The translations under genes were made by a program, and so were the position numbers. Below, in pieces: positions 25,703-34,800 of a stretch of 64,000 nt of DNA (its first letter is position 1; each line of letters opens with the position of its first letter). The notes under the pieces were generated by a model that had not been told where the DNA came from, did not search any database, and was given only the letters and a program-made list of their open reading frames with translations. The DNA comes from Actinomycetaceae bacterium zg-1166 (GTDB lineage Bacteria; Actinomycetota; Actinomycetes; Actinomycetales; Actinomycetaceae): positions 1,302,001 through 1,366,000 of the forward strand of contig CP064953.1 of assembly GCA_015679245.1 (NCBI GenBank), in the 5' to 3' direction.

Positions 25703-26784
25703 TGCTGAGCCAACCATTCTGTATAGAACAATCCAATGCCCACCACCACGAAGATCGTTTGGATGATCCAGAAGCGCACCACCACGGTGACTTCCTTCCA
25801 TCCTTTAAGTTCAAAGTGATGGTGGAGTGGAGCCATCTTGAATACTCGTCGTCGGGTGAGCTTAAAAAAGCCCACTTGGATAACATCAGAGAGGACTTCA
25901 AGGAGGAAAAGCCCACCAATGAGGAGGGCAAGGAACTCCGTGTGCGTGAGAATCGAAAGACCAGCGAAGGCTGCACCGAGGGCGAGAGAACCCGTGTCCC
26001 CCATGAAGATCTGTGCCGGGGAGGTGTTCCACCAAAGAAACCCGAAACAGGCACCGATAATAGCTACGCAGACCATCGCAAGATCGCGAGGATCGCGCAC
26101 GTCGTAACAGCCCGGAGCGGGGTTCACAACGCTCTCGCACACCTGCCCCATCTGCCACACTGTGATAAGGGCATAGGAGCCGAAGGCAATCATCGAAGCA
26201 CCTGTGGCTAGGCCGTCGAGGCCATCGGTGAGGTTCACAGCATTCGACCATGCAGTGATAAGGAAATTCACCCAAATGATGAAGAGAATCACGCCCACAA
26301 TTGCCCCGGCGAAGGCGAGATTAATATTCGTATCCCTCACGAGGGAAATTCGTGTCGAGGCAGGAGTACGGTGATCAGAATTGCGGAAGCGAAGCGCAAG
26401 TACAGCAAAGGTGATGCCGACGATCCCTTGTCCCACGATCTTCGCCCACGGAGTCAGCCCCAAGGATTGCTTGTGTCGGATCTTAGCGAAATCGTCGAGA
26501 AAACCGATGAACCCCATACCGCACATAAGGAAAAGAAGGAGCAACCCAGAGGCGTTCGGGTCGCGCCCTGTGAGGAGATTTGCTCCAAAGTAACCCACAA
26601 GAGTGGCACAGATAATGATGATCCCACCCATGGTAGGTGTGCCGCGCTTAGTGAGATGCGCCGTGGGACCGTCCTGGCGCACAAACTGGCCATACTGGCG
26701 AGCTACAAGGAGCTTAATGAGCAAGGGGGTGCCCAAGAGTGCCGCCACCAAGGCGATCGCTCCCGAAATGAGAACAGAGAGCAC
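25699..26784 (-). CDS. mraY: Phospho-N-acetylmuramoyl-pentapeptide transferase
   Basis: A 361-residue membrane enzyme with about ten helices. HLTKRGTPTMGGI (about 43) is the first cytoplasmic signature, DFAKIRHKQSLGL (about 102) holds the metal-binding Asp region, NAVNLTDGLDGLA (about 187) the catalytic Asp loop, and MAPLHHHFELKGW (about 317) the His-rich uracil-contacting loop. It transfers phospho-MurNAc-pentapeptide to undecaprenyl phosphate to make lipid I. It directly follows murF with no gap and overlaps murD. Confidence 0.96.
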   Translation of the reverse strand: MLSVLISGAIALVAALLGTPLLIKLLVARQYGQFVRQDGPTAHLTKRGTPTMGGIIIICATLVGYFGANLLTGRDPNASGLLLLFLMCGMGFIGFLDDFAKIRHKQSLGLTPWAKIVGQGIVGITFAVLALRFRNSDHRTPASTRISLVRDTNINLAFAGAIVGVILFIIWVNFLITAWSNAVNLTDGLDGLATGASMIAFGSYALITVWQMGQVCESVVNPAPGCYDVRDPRDLAMVCVAIIGACFGFLWWNTSPAQIFMGDTGSLALGAAFAGLSILTHTEFLALLIGGLFLLEVLSDVIQVGFFKLTRRRVFKMAPLHHHFELKGWKEVTVVVRFWIIQTIFVVVGIGLFYTEWLAQQ

Positions 26785-28242
26785 TTACTTACCCCTTTCA
26801 TCCAGAGCGTCGGCAATTCTCCACACGTGCGAACCATGGGACCCTTTGAGAAGGATAACGTCCCCAGGCGTGATAGCCGCACGAAGCGCACTGAGAGCAT
26901 CTTCCCAGTCCAGCGCTTCGACGATAATCATCTCCTGAGTTTCTTGACCACTGTGAGTGATCCCTTCCCCACGAGCACGTGCTGCGCGGGCGAGGGCTGC
27001 AGCTTCCTTCCCCACAGTAATAAGGAGGCTCACACCAGCTTCACGGAGTGGAAGGAGAAGATCTGCATGTTCAGATGCGCTTTCCTCGCCCAGCTCAAGC
27101 ATCGAGCCGAGTACGGCTATCTTTCGTTTCCCCGCTCCGAGACTCGCAAGCCCCCTAATTCCGGCACGCATGGAGTCAGGATTGGCGTTATAGGAATCGT
27201 CGATCACGGTGAGGTCACCTTGCGTATAGACATCCATGCGGTGTGGACTTGCCGCTGTGGCTTTTTCGAGCACATCCACAACACAGGAGAAGGAAATACC
27301 GCTAGTGAGCCCCACGCAAGCTGCGGCCACAGCATTGGCCACATGGTGTTCACCCACAAGGGCAAGGCGCACTCGCCTACTCTGACCACCTGACCCGTGA
27401 AGTGTGAAGATGGCGTGACCCTCCTTATGAGTCACGTCGCTTGCCCAAACTTCAAGCTGACCAGCCTTAGCTACAGGGCGCCCTGTCGGAGAAAAGTAAC
27501 GAACAGGAGCGTGCGCCTGCCCTGCCATTGCAGCAACACGCTCATCGTCGGCGTTGAGGATCACCAGTCCACCTGGACGCACGGTCTCCACTATCTCGGC
27601 TTTAGCACGCGCTACGTTCTCAATACCGCCAAATTCGCCCAGGTGCGCACGTGCCACAATGAGCACTACACCGAGGTCAGGTGGGGCAATCGACGTGAGA
27701 TAGGAGATGTTCCCGATGTGGTCAGCTCCCATCTCAAGGATGAGTGTAGCCGTCTCTTCATCTGCCCGAAGTACAGTGAGGGGAAGACCCACTTCATTGT
27801 TGAACGAGCCAGAGGGAGCCACCACGGTGCCACGTTCAAGGAATATGCGAGCCAGGAGGTCTTTTGTTGTCGTCTTGCCAACCGAGCCGGTAATGGCGAT
27901 CACACGCAGATCAGGATTCTCTACGCGCAGGCGCGCAAGGCTGGCACGTGCGGCTTCACCGAGGGCACGCACGGGATCGGGAACGCACAAGAGTCGATCC
28001 TCCGCGGCACCGGAAGCCAGTGCCAGGTCAGGTGAATTTGTCACCACTGCCACAGCTCCAGCTTCAAGGGCGGCATGGGCAAGTCGTGCACCATCGACAC
28101 GCTCGCCTTTGATCGCTATAAAGACGCTTCCCGGTTTAATCTTGCGAGTGTCAGTGACGATTGAGGTGGCAAGTTCCTCGCCATGATCGGGACAGGTGGC
28201 GCCGATATCGCTGGCAAGTTCAGCAAGCGTCACTGTTTTCAT
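26785..28242 (-). CDS. murF: UDP-N-acetylmuramoyl-tripeptide--D-alanyl-D-alanine ligase
   Basis: A 485-residue Mur ligase. VIAITGSVGKTTTKDLL (about 115) is the ATP P-loop with the MurF-specific S-V-G-K-T, and VIDDSYNANPDSMRAGI (about 335) is the family signature for the C-terminal domain. It adds D-Ala-D-Ala to complete the stem pentapeptide. It overlaps murE by 4 bp and its stop codon abuts the mraY start. Confidence 0.95.
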   Translation of the reverse strand: MKTVTLAELASDIGATCPDHGEELATSIVTDTRKIKPGSVFIAIKGERVDGARLAHAALEAGAVAVVTNSPDLALASGAAEDRLLCVPDPVRALGEAARASLARLRVENPDLRVIAITGSVGKTTTKDLLARIFLERGTVVAPSGSFNNEVGLPLTVLRADEETATLILEMGADHIGNISYLTSIAPPDLGVVLIVARAHLGEFGGIENVARAKAEIVETVRPGGLVILNADDERVAAMAGQAHAPVRYFSPTGRPVAKAGQLEVWASDVTHKEGHAIFTLHGSGGQSRRVRLALVGEHHVANAVAAACVGLTSGISFSCVVDVLEKATAASPHRMDVYTQGDLTVIDDSYNANPDSMRAGIRGLASLGAGKRKIAVLGSMLELGEESASEHADLLLPLREAGVSLLITVGKEAAALARAARARGEGITHSGQETQEMIIVEALDWEDALSALRAAITPGDVILLKGSHGSHVWRIADALDERGK

Positions 28243-29831
28243 GTGTCCTTCTTTCCATAGGCAAGGAGAGCCCTGCGTGCAGCCTCACGGTCGTCAAGTT
28301 CGACGAGTTCGCTACCTCGATCTTGATGGGTTTCGTGACCCCGTCCTGCTAGCAGAATCGTATCTGAGGCTCGTGCTATCTCCACCGCGCGTGAAATCGC
28401 CTCGTATCGATCTGGAACCTCAAGGATCTCTGCTCGGGCACCAGCAACGGTAGCCTCATGTGCTCCTTCAAGAAGAGCGTGACGAATGAGCGCAGGATCT
28501 TCAGCATGAGGATCATCGTCGGTGATGATGACCACGTCGCCTCCGCGTGCGAGAGCCGCACCCATTGCTGGGCGTTTCTCACGATCACGTTCGCCAGCAG
28601 CTCCAGAGAGAACAATGAGACGCCCTTGGGTGGCAGAACACTCACCATCACTGCGAGAAACAGGGCTCAAGGCCACCATCGCCTGCACTAACGCATCAGT
28701 ATTATGCGCAAAGTCCACAACTACGCGCGGGCGTTGGTTCACCACTTCCATACGCCCAGGAACCTGGGGGGCAATGACCTGCGGGAAGGAACGCACTCCC
28801 CCCTCCCACGCCATTGCGAGAGCAAGTGCCGCATTGGCGAGGTTGAAGTGCCCCGGAAGCCCCACTCGCACATGTATCTGAGTTCCATCTGTATGCGTGA
28901 GTGTGAGAATATCGCCCTCACTGTGTGCCTGCCATCCAGTGCTGCCACTGGGAATAAGTGAATCGAATGCCAACGCTGTAGCGTGATCGCTATTATCTCG
29001 ATAGAGCTGTGTTCCCCATTCGTCATCGACGAGGATGACGGCGCGTTCGCATCTGGAAGAGTTAAAGAGCGAAGCCTTCGCGTAGAAATATTCCTGGAGG
29101 GTGTGGTGGTAATCGAGGTGATCCTGGGTAAGATTCGTAAAACCAGCCACGCTAAAGTGCACAGGATCAGTACGGCGCTGAGCCAGGGCGTGGGAAGAGA
29201 CTTCCATGACGAGGTCAGAAGCACCTCGTTCGCGCATCTGGGCGCCTATACGCTGAAAATCTGCTGGCATCGGCGTGGTGAGAGTGGCCGGAACGCTGTG
29301 CTCACCTACGCGCACGGCTACTGTGCCAATGAGACCAGGGGTGGCGCCAGCAGAGGCAAGAATCTGCTCAAGCATAAAGGCAGTCGTGGTTTTTCCATTT
29401 GTTCCTGTGATGGCAAAGGTGCGCATAGAAGCAAAAGGGTGGTCGTAGATCGCCGCAGCCACCTCACCCAGATAGCGGAGAGGATTGTCGACGAGGATCA
29501 CCGGTATGGGATCAGTGCTCTCCCTTTCCTGCACTCCAGGCGTATTATCCGCAAGATTGGAGAGAATTGTGAGACCCACTTCGTCGGTGAGAACTGCACA
29601 GGCTCCTTGTGCCACAGCTGCACTAGCAAACTGCGCGCCATGATTCTTCAAGCCTGGTAGAGCTGCGAATACCATACCCGCCATGATCTCTTGGGAATTC
29701 GCGCTTATTCCCTCCAGGGAGATCTGCTCAAGCTGAGATTCTTCCCACGACGCGTTGAGGGGGAACGTCTTCAGGTTTACCTGTACACCTCTGCGCTGAA
29801 GGAGATCGCGAATCTCGCCCACTTTGCTCAT
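28239..29831 (-). CDS. murE: UDP-N-acetylmuramyl-tripeptide synthetase (probably L-Lys or L-Orn adding)
   Basis: A 530-residue Mur ligase. TFAITGTNGKTTTAFML (about 138) is the P-loop and MEVSSHALAQRR (about 209) the carbamylated-Lys region. Where diaminopimelate-adding enzymes have D-N-P-R, this one has TDDDPHAEDP (about residues 438-446), so the Arg that reads diaminopimelate is missing. The third residue of the stem peptide is therefore more likely Lys or Orn, as in Actinomycetaceae. The ATG at 29831 has GGAGG ten bases upstream and lies two bases after the ftsI stop. Confidence 0.93.
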   Translation of the reverse strand: MSKVGEIRDLLQRRGVQVNLKTFPLNASWEESQLEQISLEGISANSQEIMAGMVFAALPGLKNHGAQFASAAVAQGACAVLTDEVGLTILSNLADNTPGVQERESTDPIPVILVDNPLRYLGEVAAAIYDHPFASMRTFAITGTNGKTTTAFMLEQILASAGATPGLIGTVAVRVGEHSVPATLTTPMPADFQRIGAQMRERGASDLVMEVSSHALAQRRTDPVHFSVAGFTNLTQDHLDYHHTLQEYFYAKASLFNSSRCERAVILVDDEWGTQLYRDNSDHATALAFDSLIPSGSTGWQAHSEGDILTLTHTDGTQIHVRVGLPGHFNLANAALALAMAWEGGVRSFPQVIAPQVPGRMEVVNQRPRVVVDFAHNTDALVQAMVALSPVSRSDGECSATQGRLIVLSGAAGERDREKRPAMGAALARGGDVVIITDDDPHAEDPALIRHALLEGAHEATVAGARAEILEVPDRYEAISRAVEIARASDTILLAGRGHETHQDRGSELVELDDREAARRALLAYGKKDT

Positions 29832-29833
29832 GA

Positions 29834-31774
29834 TTACCGCACCTCCGAGGCGTACCACGGGTATGTGTAAAGAGGAACCGTTGAGGGCGAAATTCCAAGC
29901 TGACGCACAGCGAACTTTGCCACGTCAGCAAAGACAGGAGCCGCGACATCTCCACCGTAGCCCGCACCAGCACCGTTAAACACCACCACAGCAATCGCAA
30001 TTTGCGGATTCTCCGCTGGAATCACACCCACAAAGGTGCCCACGCGCTTCGTGAGCTGGCCATTCTCATCTGCTACCTGGGCTGTACCCGTCTTGCCGGC
30101 GACGTTATAGCCAGGTACGCGAGCACGCCAGCCCGTTGAATTCGGATCCGTCACTGCCTGCATCATATTGAGCATCGTCGCCGCTGATTCTTCAGAGATA
30201 ACACGCGAAGATTCTGAGATCGCAGTGGGAGTCTCGCTGCCATCAGGAGCAATGACAGAATCTACAATATGGGGCTGCACAGCAATCCCCTTATTTCCGA
30301 TGATTGCTCCAATATGGGCGAGTTGAAGAGCAGTGAGCGACCAATTCTGGCCGAACATCGTCGTATAGCGTGAGCGCGCATCCCACGTCGTGTAGTCGTG
30401 AAGGATACCGGGCGATTCAGCGGGAAGCTCAATACCCGTTTTTGTCCCCAGACCAAACTTTTTCATGTAGTCGAAGCGAGTCTCGTCGCTGACGGTATCA
30501 CCGATTTGGATGAGGCCTGTGTTGTAGGAGGCTGCGAGGATGCCTGCCACTGTCATCCGGGCTGTGCCATGTTCGTCGTTGTCATGGATCTTTTGTCCAT
30601 TTGGCATCGTGATTGAATAAGGGACATTGAAGGTGCTCAGAGGAGTAACGGTGCCCTGGTCTATCGCAGTAGAAAAGGTGACAAGTTTGCCTGTGGATCC
30701 CGGTTCAACAGGAGCCTGGACGGCACGCGATCCCCAGTCCTTGGAATTAGATGCCTGGAGATTGGAAGGATCAGGAGAATGAGAATCGACGAGAGCGAGC
30801 ACGCGCCCTGTGCCTACCTCCATGACTACAGCGGCTCCCCATTCTGCGGAATTCGCAGCAACAGAGGCGTTAACAGCATCGAGAAGGGCATTTTCCAGAT
30901 CGCGCTCAATTGTGAGCTTAACCGAAGAACCATTTACGGCATCTACTTGCGTGCGCTCAGCATTGGGAAGAATCACTCCACCGGAAGCCACTTGAACGGA
31001 GAGAGAGCCATCAGTTCCGGTGAGTGCTTCATTCATCGAACGCTCAATGCCTGCCTGGCCAGTGGTTGCACCTTTCGACTCTTCAGTTTCTCCCACATAA
31101 CCCACAACGTTGCCCGCAACCGAGCCATTGGGGTAAACACGCTTCATATACTGCTCGGGTTCGATTCCTGTAATACGAAGCGCAGCAATCTGGCGCCAAA
31201 GATCAGGAGAGATATCTTTCTTCACATAGACGAAGGTTTTCTTCTCTTCTCCGCCCAGGAGGGTTCCTCCAAGCTCTGCTTGATCCATTTCCAGGAGTGG
31301 AGCAAGAAGTTCGGCAGCAGCCGCTGCGCCCGTACCGACGACATTGTTGTTATCGTCGTAGCGCACAAACTCACCAATCCGCTTCTGATTCACACCCACG
31401 TTATAACGCTCAACGGAGGTGGCGAGTACAGCGCCGGTGGAATCGAGGATATCGCCGCGCTTAGCGTGAATCGTGTAAGGGCGTGTACGAAAATCGCTAG
31501 CCGTTTTGGCAAGTTCAGCTGAACGCACAGCTTGAATATCGACAAGGCGTAACGTGAGCATACAGGCCGACGCCACAAAAATGATGGCAAGAGAACGCAA
31601 ACGCCGCACGTGCAGGGGCTGGGAGCGAAAGATGGCGTGCCACCGTTTCCACCCTGCGGGAGGCTTCGAGGGGGAAGCTGGCGAGGATCTCTTCATGGAG
31701 GAAGCCCCCGTGGACGAGGCTCCCTCCGAAGTACCCCGTACGGCTATCGAATCGCTCTCGGGATGGATGGGCAT
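29834..31774 (-). CDS. ftsI: Septal penicillin-binding protein FtsI (class B PBP)
   Basis: A 646-residue bitopic transpeptidase. A cytoplasmic tail of 58 residues is followed by a single transmembrane helix (about 60-80), the PBP dimerisation domain, and the transpeptidase domain with S360-T-G-K363 (SxxK), S416-Y-N418 (SxN) and K561-T-G563. It crosslinks septal peptidoglycan with FtsW. It begins immediately after the ftsL stop codon, with no intervening base. No PASTA domain is present. Confidence 0.95.
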   Translation of the reverse strand: MPIHPESDSIAVRGTSEGASSTGASSMKRSSPASPSKPPAGWKRWHAIFRSQPLHVRRLRSLAIIFVASACMLTLRLVDIQAVRSAELAKTASDFRTRPYTIHAKRGDILDSTGAVLATSVERYNVGVNQKRIGEFVRYDDNNNVVGTGAAAAAELLAPLLEMDQAELGGTLLGGEEKKTFVYVKKDISPDLWRQIAALRITGIEPEQYMKRVYPNGSVAGNVVGYVGETEESKGATTGQAGIERSMNEALTGTDGSLSVQVASGGVILPNAERTQVDAVNGSSVKLTIERDLENALLDAVNASVAANSAEWGAAVVMEVGTGRVLALVDSHSPDPSNLQASNSKDWGSRAVQAPVEPGSTGKLVTFSTAIDQGTVTPLSTFNVPYSITMPNGQKIHDNDEHGTARMTVAGILAASYNTGLIQIGDTVSDETRFDYMKKFGLGTKTGIELPAESPGILHDYTTWDARSRYTTMFGQNWSLTALQLAHIGAIIGNKGIAVQPHIVDSVIAPDGSETPTAISESSRVISEESAATMLNMMQAVTDPNSTGWRARVPGYNVAGKTGTAQVADENGQLTKRVGTFVGVIPAENPQIAIAVVVFNGAGAGYGGDVAAPVFADVAKFAVRQLGISPSTVPLYTYPWYASEVR

Positions 31775-32431
31775 TTATTTTCCTTGCTGAGCCTGGAGTT
31801 GCTTGGGATCGAGCATCGTTCCCGTGGCAATGTCAAGGTAACGCACATCGGAGGCCTGAACGAGTCCCAGCTGCTGGGCGCGCTCGGTAAGCCCACGCGT
31901 CGTGGAGGCGCTAACCACCTGGTTCTCTAGAGTCTCTTTCTGGGCGAGAACAGAATTGATCTCTTTGTTGAGAGACTGAACTTCATAGGCGGCGCTCACC
32001 ATCGACATGTTGAGAGCAAACACCACGCCAAAAGCCCCAAAGAAGAGCACGAGACAGGCAAGGATAGTTCCTGTGAATCCGCGCCCCGGAGCGGGATTAG
32101 GGACGAGGGAAAGAGAAGGAACCTGAAGGACTGGACGTGTCTTTGGCGTGCGAACCTTACGCCTCTGGCGGGCTGTGGTCGGAGCTTCCTCCACGTGCAG
32201 GGCTGAGCTTCCAGCTGTGGCGTAGGCAGAGCTGTACGAGGAAGAACGGCCTGGCCCTAAGGAAAGCCGTGCGCGCGCTCCTGTGGTAGCCGCGTGTGCG
32301 CGAGGAACAGAGCTAGCACCAGCACGACTTGCAGCCGCACTAGCGTGAGCTGAAACAGACGTAGCAGCAGAGGAACGCAGACGTGGTGGAGGAACAGGTC
32401 TCCTGACCGATGTAGATGGGTGAGCACTCAT
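31775..32431 (-). CDS. ftsL: FtsL-like divisome protein with long Ala/Ser/Arg-rich N-terminus
   Basis: A 218-residue bitopic protein. Residues 1-118 are low-complexity and rich in Ala, Ser, Arg and Pro. One transmembrane helix spans about 119-145, followed by a coiled coil (about 148-185, LNKEINSVLAQKETLENQV) and the segment TERAQQLGLVQASDVRYLDI typical of FtsL/DivIC proteins. Identification rests on topology and position between rsmH and ftsI rather than on strong identity. It overlaps rsmH by 4 bp (ATGA). The long N-terminus is cytoplasmic. Confidence 0.85.
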   Translation of the reverse strand: MSAHPSTSVRRPVPPPRLRSSAATSVSAHASAAASRAGASSVPRAHAATTGARARLSLGPGRSSSYSSAYATAGSSALHVEEAPTTARQRRKVRTPKTRPVLQVPSLSLVPNPAPGRGFTGTILACLVLFFGAFGVVFALNMSMVSAAYEVQSLNKEINSVLAQKETLENQVVSASTTRGLTERAQQLGLVQASDVRYLDIATGTMLDPKQLQAQQGK

Positions 32432-33492
32432 GCTTTGCTCATCTCCTCTCGTATGCGTTCGATTGCACGCAGACGCACAGAGGCACTGCGAGAATTACGT
32501 TCACGTTCCTCGGGTGGAGCTTGGAGGGCCCCACGGGTGAGAAGTTGAAACTCTGGCTCATAACCAGGAACGTCAAAAGGTAAACCCTCTGGAGCTGTAG
32601 AGGAAGCTCCAGCCACAAAAGCTGCCTTGACGATCTTGTCCTCTAGGGAGTGATAGGACTCCACCGCGAGTCTTCCGCCTAGACGAAGTACACGCATTGC
32701 CTCGGGTATAGCGCGCTCAAGCACGGCGAGTTCGTCGTTCACAGCAATTCGCAGAGCCTGGAAAGTACGCTTAGCAGGGTGTCCTCCCGTGCGGCGTGTA
32801 GCTGCGGGGATTGCCTTTCGCACAAGTTCGACGAGCTGTGAGGTGCGGGTGAGAGGTTCGCGTTCGCGCTGGGCGACGATCTTCTGGGCAATCCTCTGTG
32901 CAAAGCGTTCCTCGCCATAGCATTGGAGAATTCGGGTGATCTCCTGCGCCCCCTCTGTGGCTAAGAGTTCGGCTGCTGTGATACCAGAAGACGTGTCCAT
33001 ACGCATATCTAGGGGAGCATCGTGCGAATAGGCAAAACCTCGCTCGGCTTCGTCAAGCTGAAGTGAAGAGACACCAAGATCCATAAGGATGGCATCTACT
33101 TTTCCGTTTTTCCCTAAGCGCGCGGCTACATCTGCGATCATGTCGTAGGTGGCATACACCGCTTCAAAGCGCTCCCCGAAGGAGGAAAGACGTTCACTTG
33201 CCAGAGCGAGCGCTTGTTCGTCGCGGTCAATTCCTATCACACGGAGATGAGGAAAATGGCTGAGGAATGCGAAGGTGTGCCCACCCATTCCCACAGTGGC
33301 ATCAATGAGGAGAGCACCAGGAGCCTCAAGCGCAGGAGCGAGGAGGTCAATGCACTCTGTGAGCATGACAGGGGTGTGCAGGGCGTCGTCGGCTGCACGG
33401 GGTGAGGCGAAGTCAGATTCAGCAGATTCTTCAGCCGCACTCACGTCACATTCGTTGCACGTACACGCACGTACTTCTTCTTCACGAGTCAT
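32428..33492 (-). CDS. rsmH: 16S rRNA (cytosine1402-N4)-methyltransferase
   Basis: A 354-residue SAM-dependent methyltransferase. HTPVMLTECIDLLAP (about 40) and IDATVGMGGHTFAFL (SAM-binding motif I, about 62) with MDLGVSSLQLDEAERGF (about 137) are the RsmH/MraW signatures. It methylates C1402 of 16S rRNA and is the second gene of nearly all dcw clusters. The ATG at 33492 has AGAGGAGGAGAG directly upstream; the frame extends 22 codons further but without such a site. The N-terminal 35 residues before the family core are acidic and contain three Cys. Confidence 0.94.
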   Translation of the reverse strand: MTREEEVRACTCNECDVSAAEESAESDFASPRAADDALHTPVMLTECIDLLAPALEAPGALLIDATVGMGGHTFAFLSHFPHLRVIGIDRDEQALALASERLSSFGERFEAVYATYDMIADVAARLGKNGKVDAILMDLGVSSLQLDEAERGFAYSHDAPLDMRMDTSSGITAAELLATEGAQEITRILQCYGEERFAQRIAQKIVAQREREPLTRTSQLVELVRKAIPAATRRTGGHPAKRTFQALRIAVNDELAVLERAIPEAMRVLRLGGRLAVESYHSLEDKIVKAAFVAGASSTAPEGLPFDVPGYEPEFQLLTRGALQAPPEERERNSRSASVRLRAIERIREEMSKA

Positions 33493-33673
33493 CTCTCCTC
33501 CTCTCAATCTCTCAAGTTCTAGGCGTGTGCTGGCGAGTGCACCTTCGGAGACATCCACTCCACGCTTCTGGAACTGGGGAAGTGCCCCAGAAACGCGGAG
33601 AAGATCACCACGAAGGAAGATGCGGCACGTACCTAGACGAAGCTCAGGGCTTCGAGGCGTTGCCGATGCGGAT

Positions 33674-33722
33674 TTGTCTAGAGCACTAGAACAAGCCGTT
33701 GTCTAGAGCGCTAGAACAAGCC
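33674..33722. repeat. 24-bp direct repeat duplicating the mraZ 3' end
   Basis: Two copies (33674-33697 and 33699-33722) differ at one base and are one base apart. Each contains, on the minus strand, the last three codons and stop of mraZ (Gly-Leu-Phe-stop). Each copy is itself a weak inverted repeat (TTGT-CTAG/CTAG-ACAA), so it may also act as a small stem after mraZ. Confidence 0.9.
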
Positions 33723-34142
33723 CGGAATCACCTCATCTTCTCGATCAGCGAATGCCGATTCCTGTTCTGCCAGGTAGGTAGCCCATGCCGCGCTATCCCA
33801 GATTTCAAGGCGGTTGCCCGCACCCACAACGGCTAGATCACGCTCAAGACCCGCGTAGGTACGAAGCATAGACGGAATAGTTATCCGCCCTTGCTTATCC
33901 GGAACATCGTCCACTGCACCAGAGAGAAATACGCGCAGGTAGGAACGCGCCTCCTTCGAGGTGAGTGGAGCTTGGCGCAGCTGCTCGTGAATCCCTTCAA
34001 ACTCTCTGAGTGAGAAGAGATAAAGGCAGTGCTCCTGACCGCGAGTAAGAACCAGGCCACCCTGGAGGTGCTCGCGATACTTGGCAGGCAGGATGAGGCG
34101 CCCCTTGTCATCAAGCCTTGGCTCATACGTTCCAAGGAACAC
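33711..34142 (-). CDS. mraZ: Transcriptional regulator MraZ
   Basis: A 143-residue AbrB-like regulator made of two SpoVT/AbrB domains: [23 protein letters not shown] (read in two parts, [14 protein letters not shown] and LILPAKYRE) and the second [16 protein letters not shown] (about 86). MraZ binds repeats upstream of its own operon and represses or modulates the dcw cluster. The GTG at 34142 matches the family start (usually M-F-L-G); a GTG one codon earlier is possible, and a G-run about eight bases upstream serves as ribosome-binding site. Typical operator repeats lie just upstream. Confidence 0.92.
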   Translation of the reverse strand: MFLGTYEPRLDDKGRLILPAKYREHLQGGLVLTRGQEHCLYLFSLREFEGIHEQLRQAPLTSKEARSYLRVFLSGAVDDVPDKQGRITIPSMLRTYAGLERDLAVVGAGNRLEIWDSAAWATYLAEQESAFADREDEVIPGLF

Positions 34143-34171
34143 CACAATCACCCCCCCCACTTTGGCAGTAC

Positions 34172-34196
34172 CCCCACTTTACTCCACAATGCTCCA
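34172..34196 (-). promoter_or_regulatory. MraZ-box operator: three TGGRG repeats on a 10-bp period
   Basis: On the minus strand TGGAG (34196-34192), TGGAG (34186-34182) and TGGGG (34176-34172) are separated by exactly five bases each. This matches the E. coli MraZ operator (three TGGGN repeats with 5-bp spacers). A fourth TGGGG at 34159-34155 is out of phase. The position, 30 bases before mraZ, fits autoregulation. Confidence 0.8.
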
Positions 34197-34200
34197 CTAT

Positions 34201-34800
34201 CGTGACAAAACACGCAAGAACTTTGGAGAATTTGGCTTAATTTCAATGATTTTTAGGGTGGAGTGGGAAAGGCAACTTTTCATGCGAGTCGAAGGAAGGT
34301 AAATCGGGAAGGCGAAAGCACTTCACCAACAACATCTGTCGTATAAGCCCAACAACCACAACGTAAAACCATGGAAAGAGAAGGCGATTCAACGGCCACA
34401 GCAGCGTAAAACTGGGGGAATACGTTGGTTAATGCTCAAAAATTGTTGCCACAAACCACGGTTTTCGTTGGTGTACCAACGAAAAGTAGAGATCATTAAC
34501 ACGAATAGGAAGTTGAGCTTTGGGGCGGAAACGAGGGAGAGAAAACGAGAGAGTAGACAATATAAAGGGAAGTTGAAAAGGACGTACACGTTATCGAGAG
34601 CGCAAAGAGCCGCAAGGGGGAAGGGCACACAAAGAAAACCGGCTCACATCACTTCCCAGACAAGCCACTCCCCCTCCGAACGCACAGTAGGAAGTGCGCA
34701 CCGCCTCTCCACAAAGAACACTCGTGTATGGCATATACAGGTGGTAGTCAGGAACCTCAAAGGACGCGCAGAACCCTGCTTTCCTCAGAGAGTTCTCAGA
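34201..34800. other. 600-base non-coding region between mraZ and tRNA-Leu
   Basis: No frame here shows coding character; long frames across it are products of the tRNA and of low stop density. It holds the presumed dcw promoter region near 34200-34260, where I could not fix -35/-10 boxes, and a nested inverted repeat at 34428-34500. Nothing else recognisable. Confidence 0.6.
34428..34500. repeat. Nested inverted repeats in the empty region upstream of mraZ
   Basis: Perfect 10-bp arms TTTTCGTTGG and CCAACGAAAA (34462-34471, 34476-34485) with a 4-base loop are enclosed by outer arms GTTAATG (34428-34434) and CATTAAC (34494-34500). No gene abuts it on either side; it could be an operator or part of a small RNA. 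Confidence 0.6.

Noticed and set aside
26371-27393. Plus-strand frame of 340 codons opposite mraY and murF
   Set aside because: Antisense shadow of two well-supported genes.
33493-33673. Leader upstream of rsmH as an actinobacterial mraW RNA motif
   Set aside because: No matching conserved stem was visible; the region contains the duplicated mraZ end and a degenerate in-frame extension of rsmH.
34197-34270. Promoter -35/-10 boxes for the dcw operon
   Set aside because: Several AT-rich hexamers exist (for example GATAGT) but none has a partner at 16-18 bp spacing.
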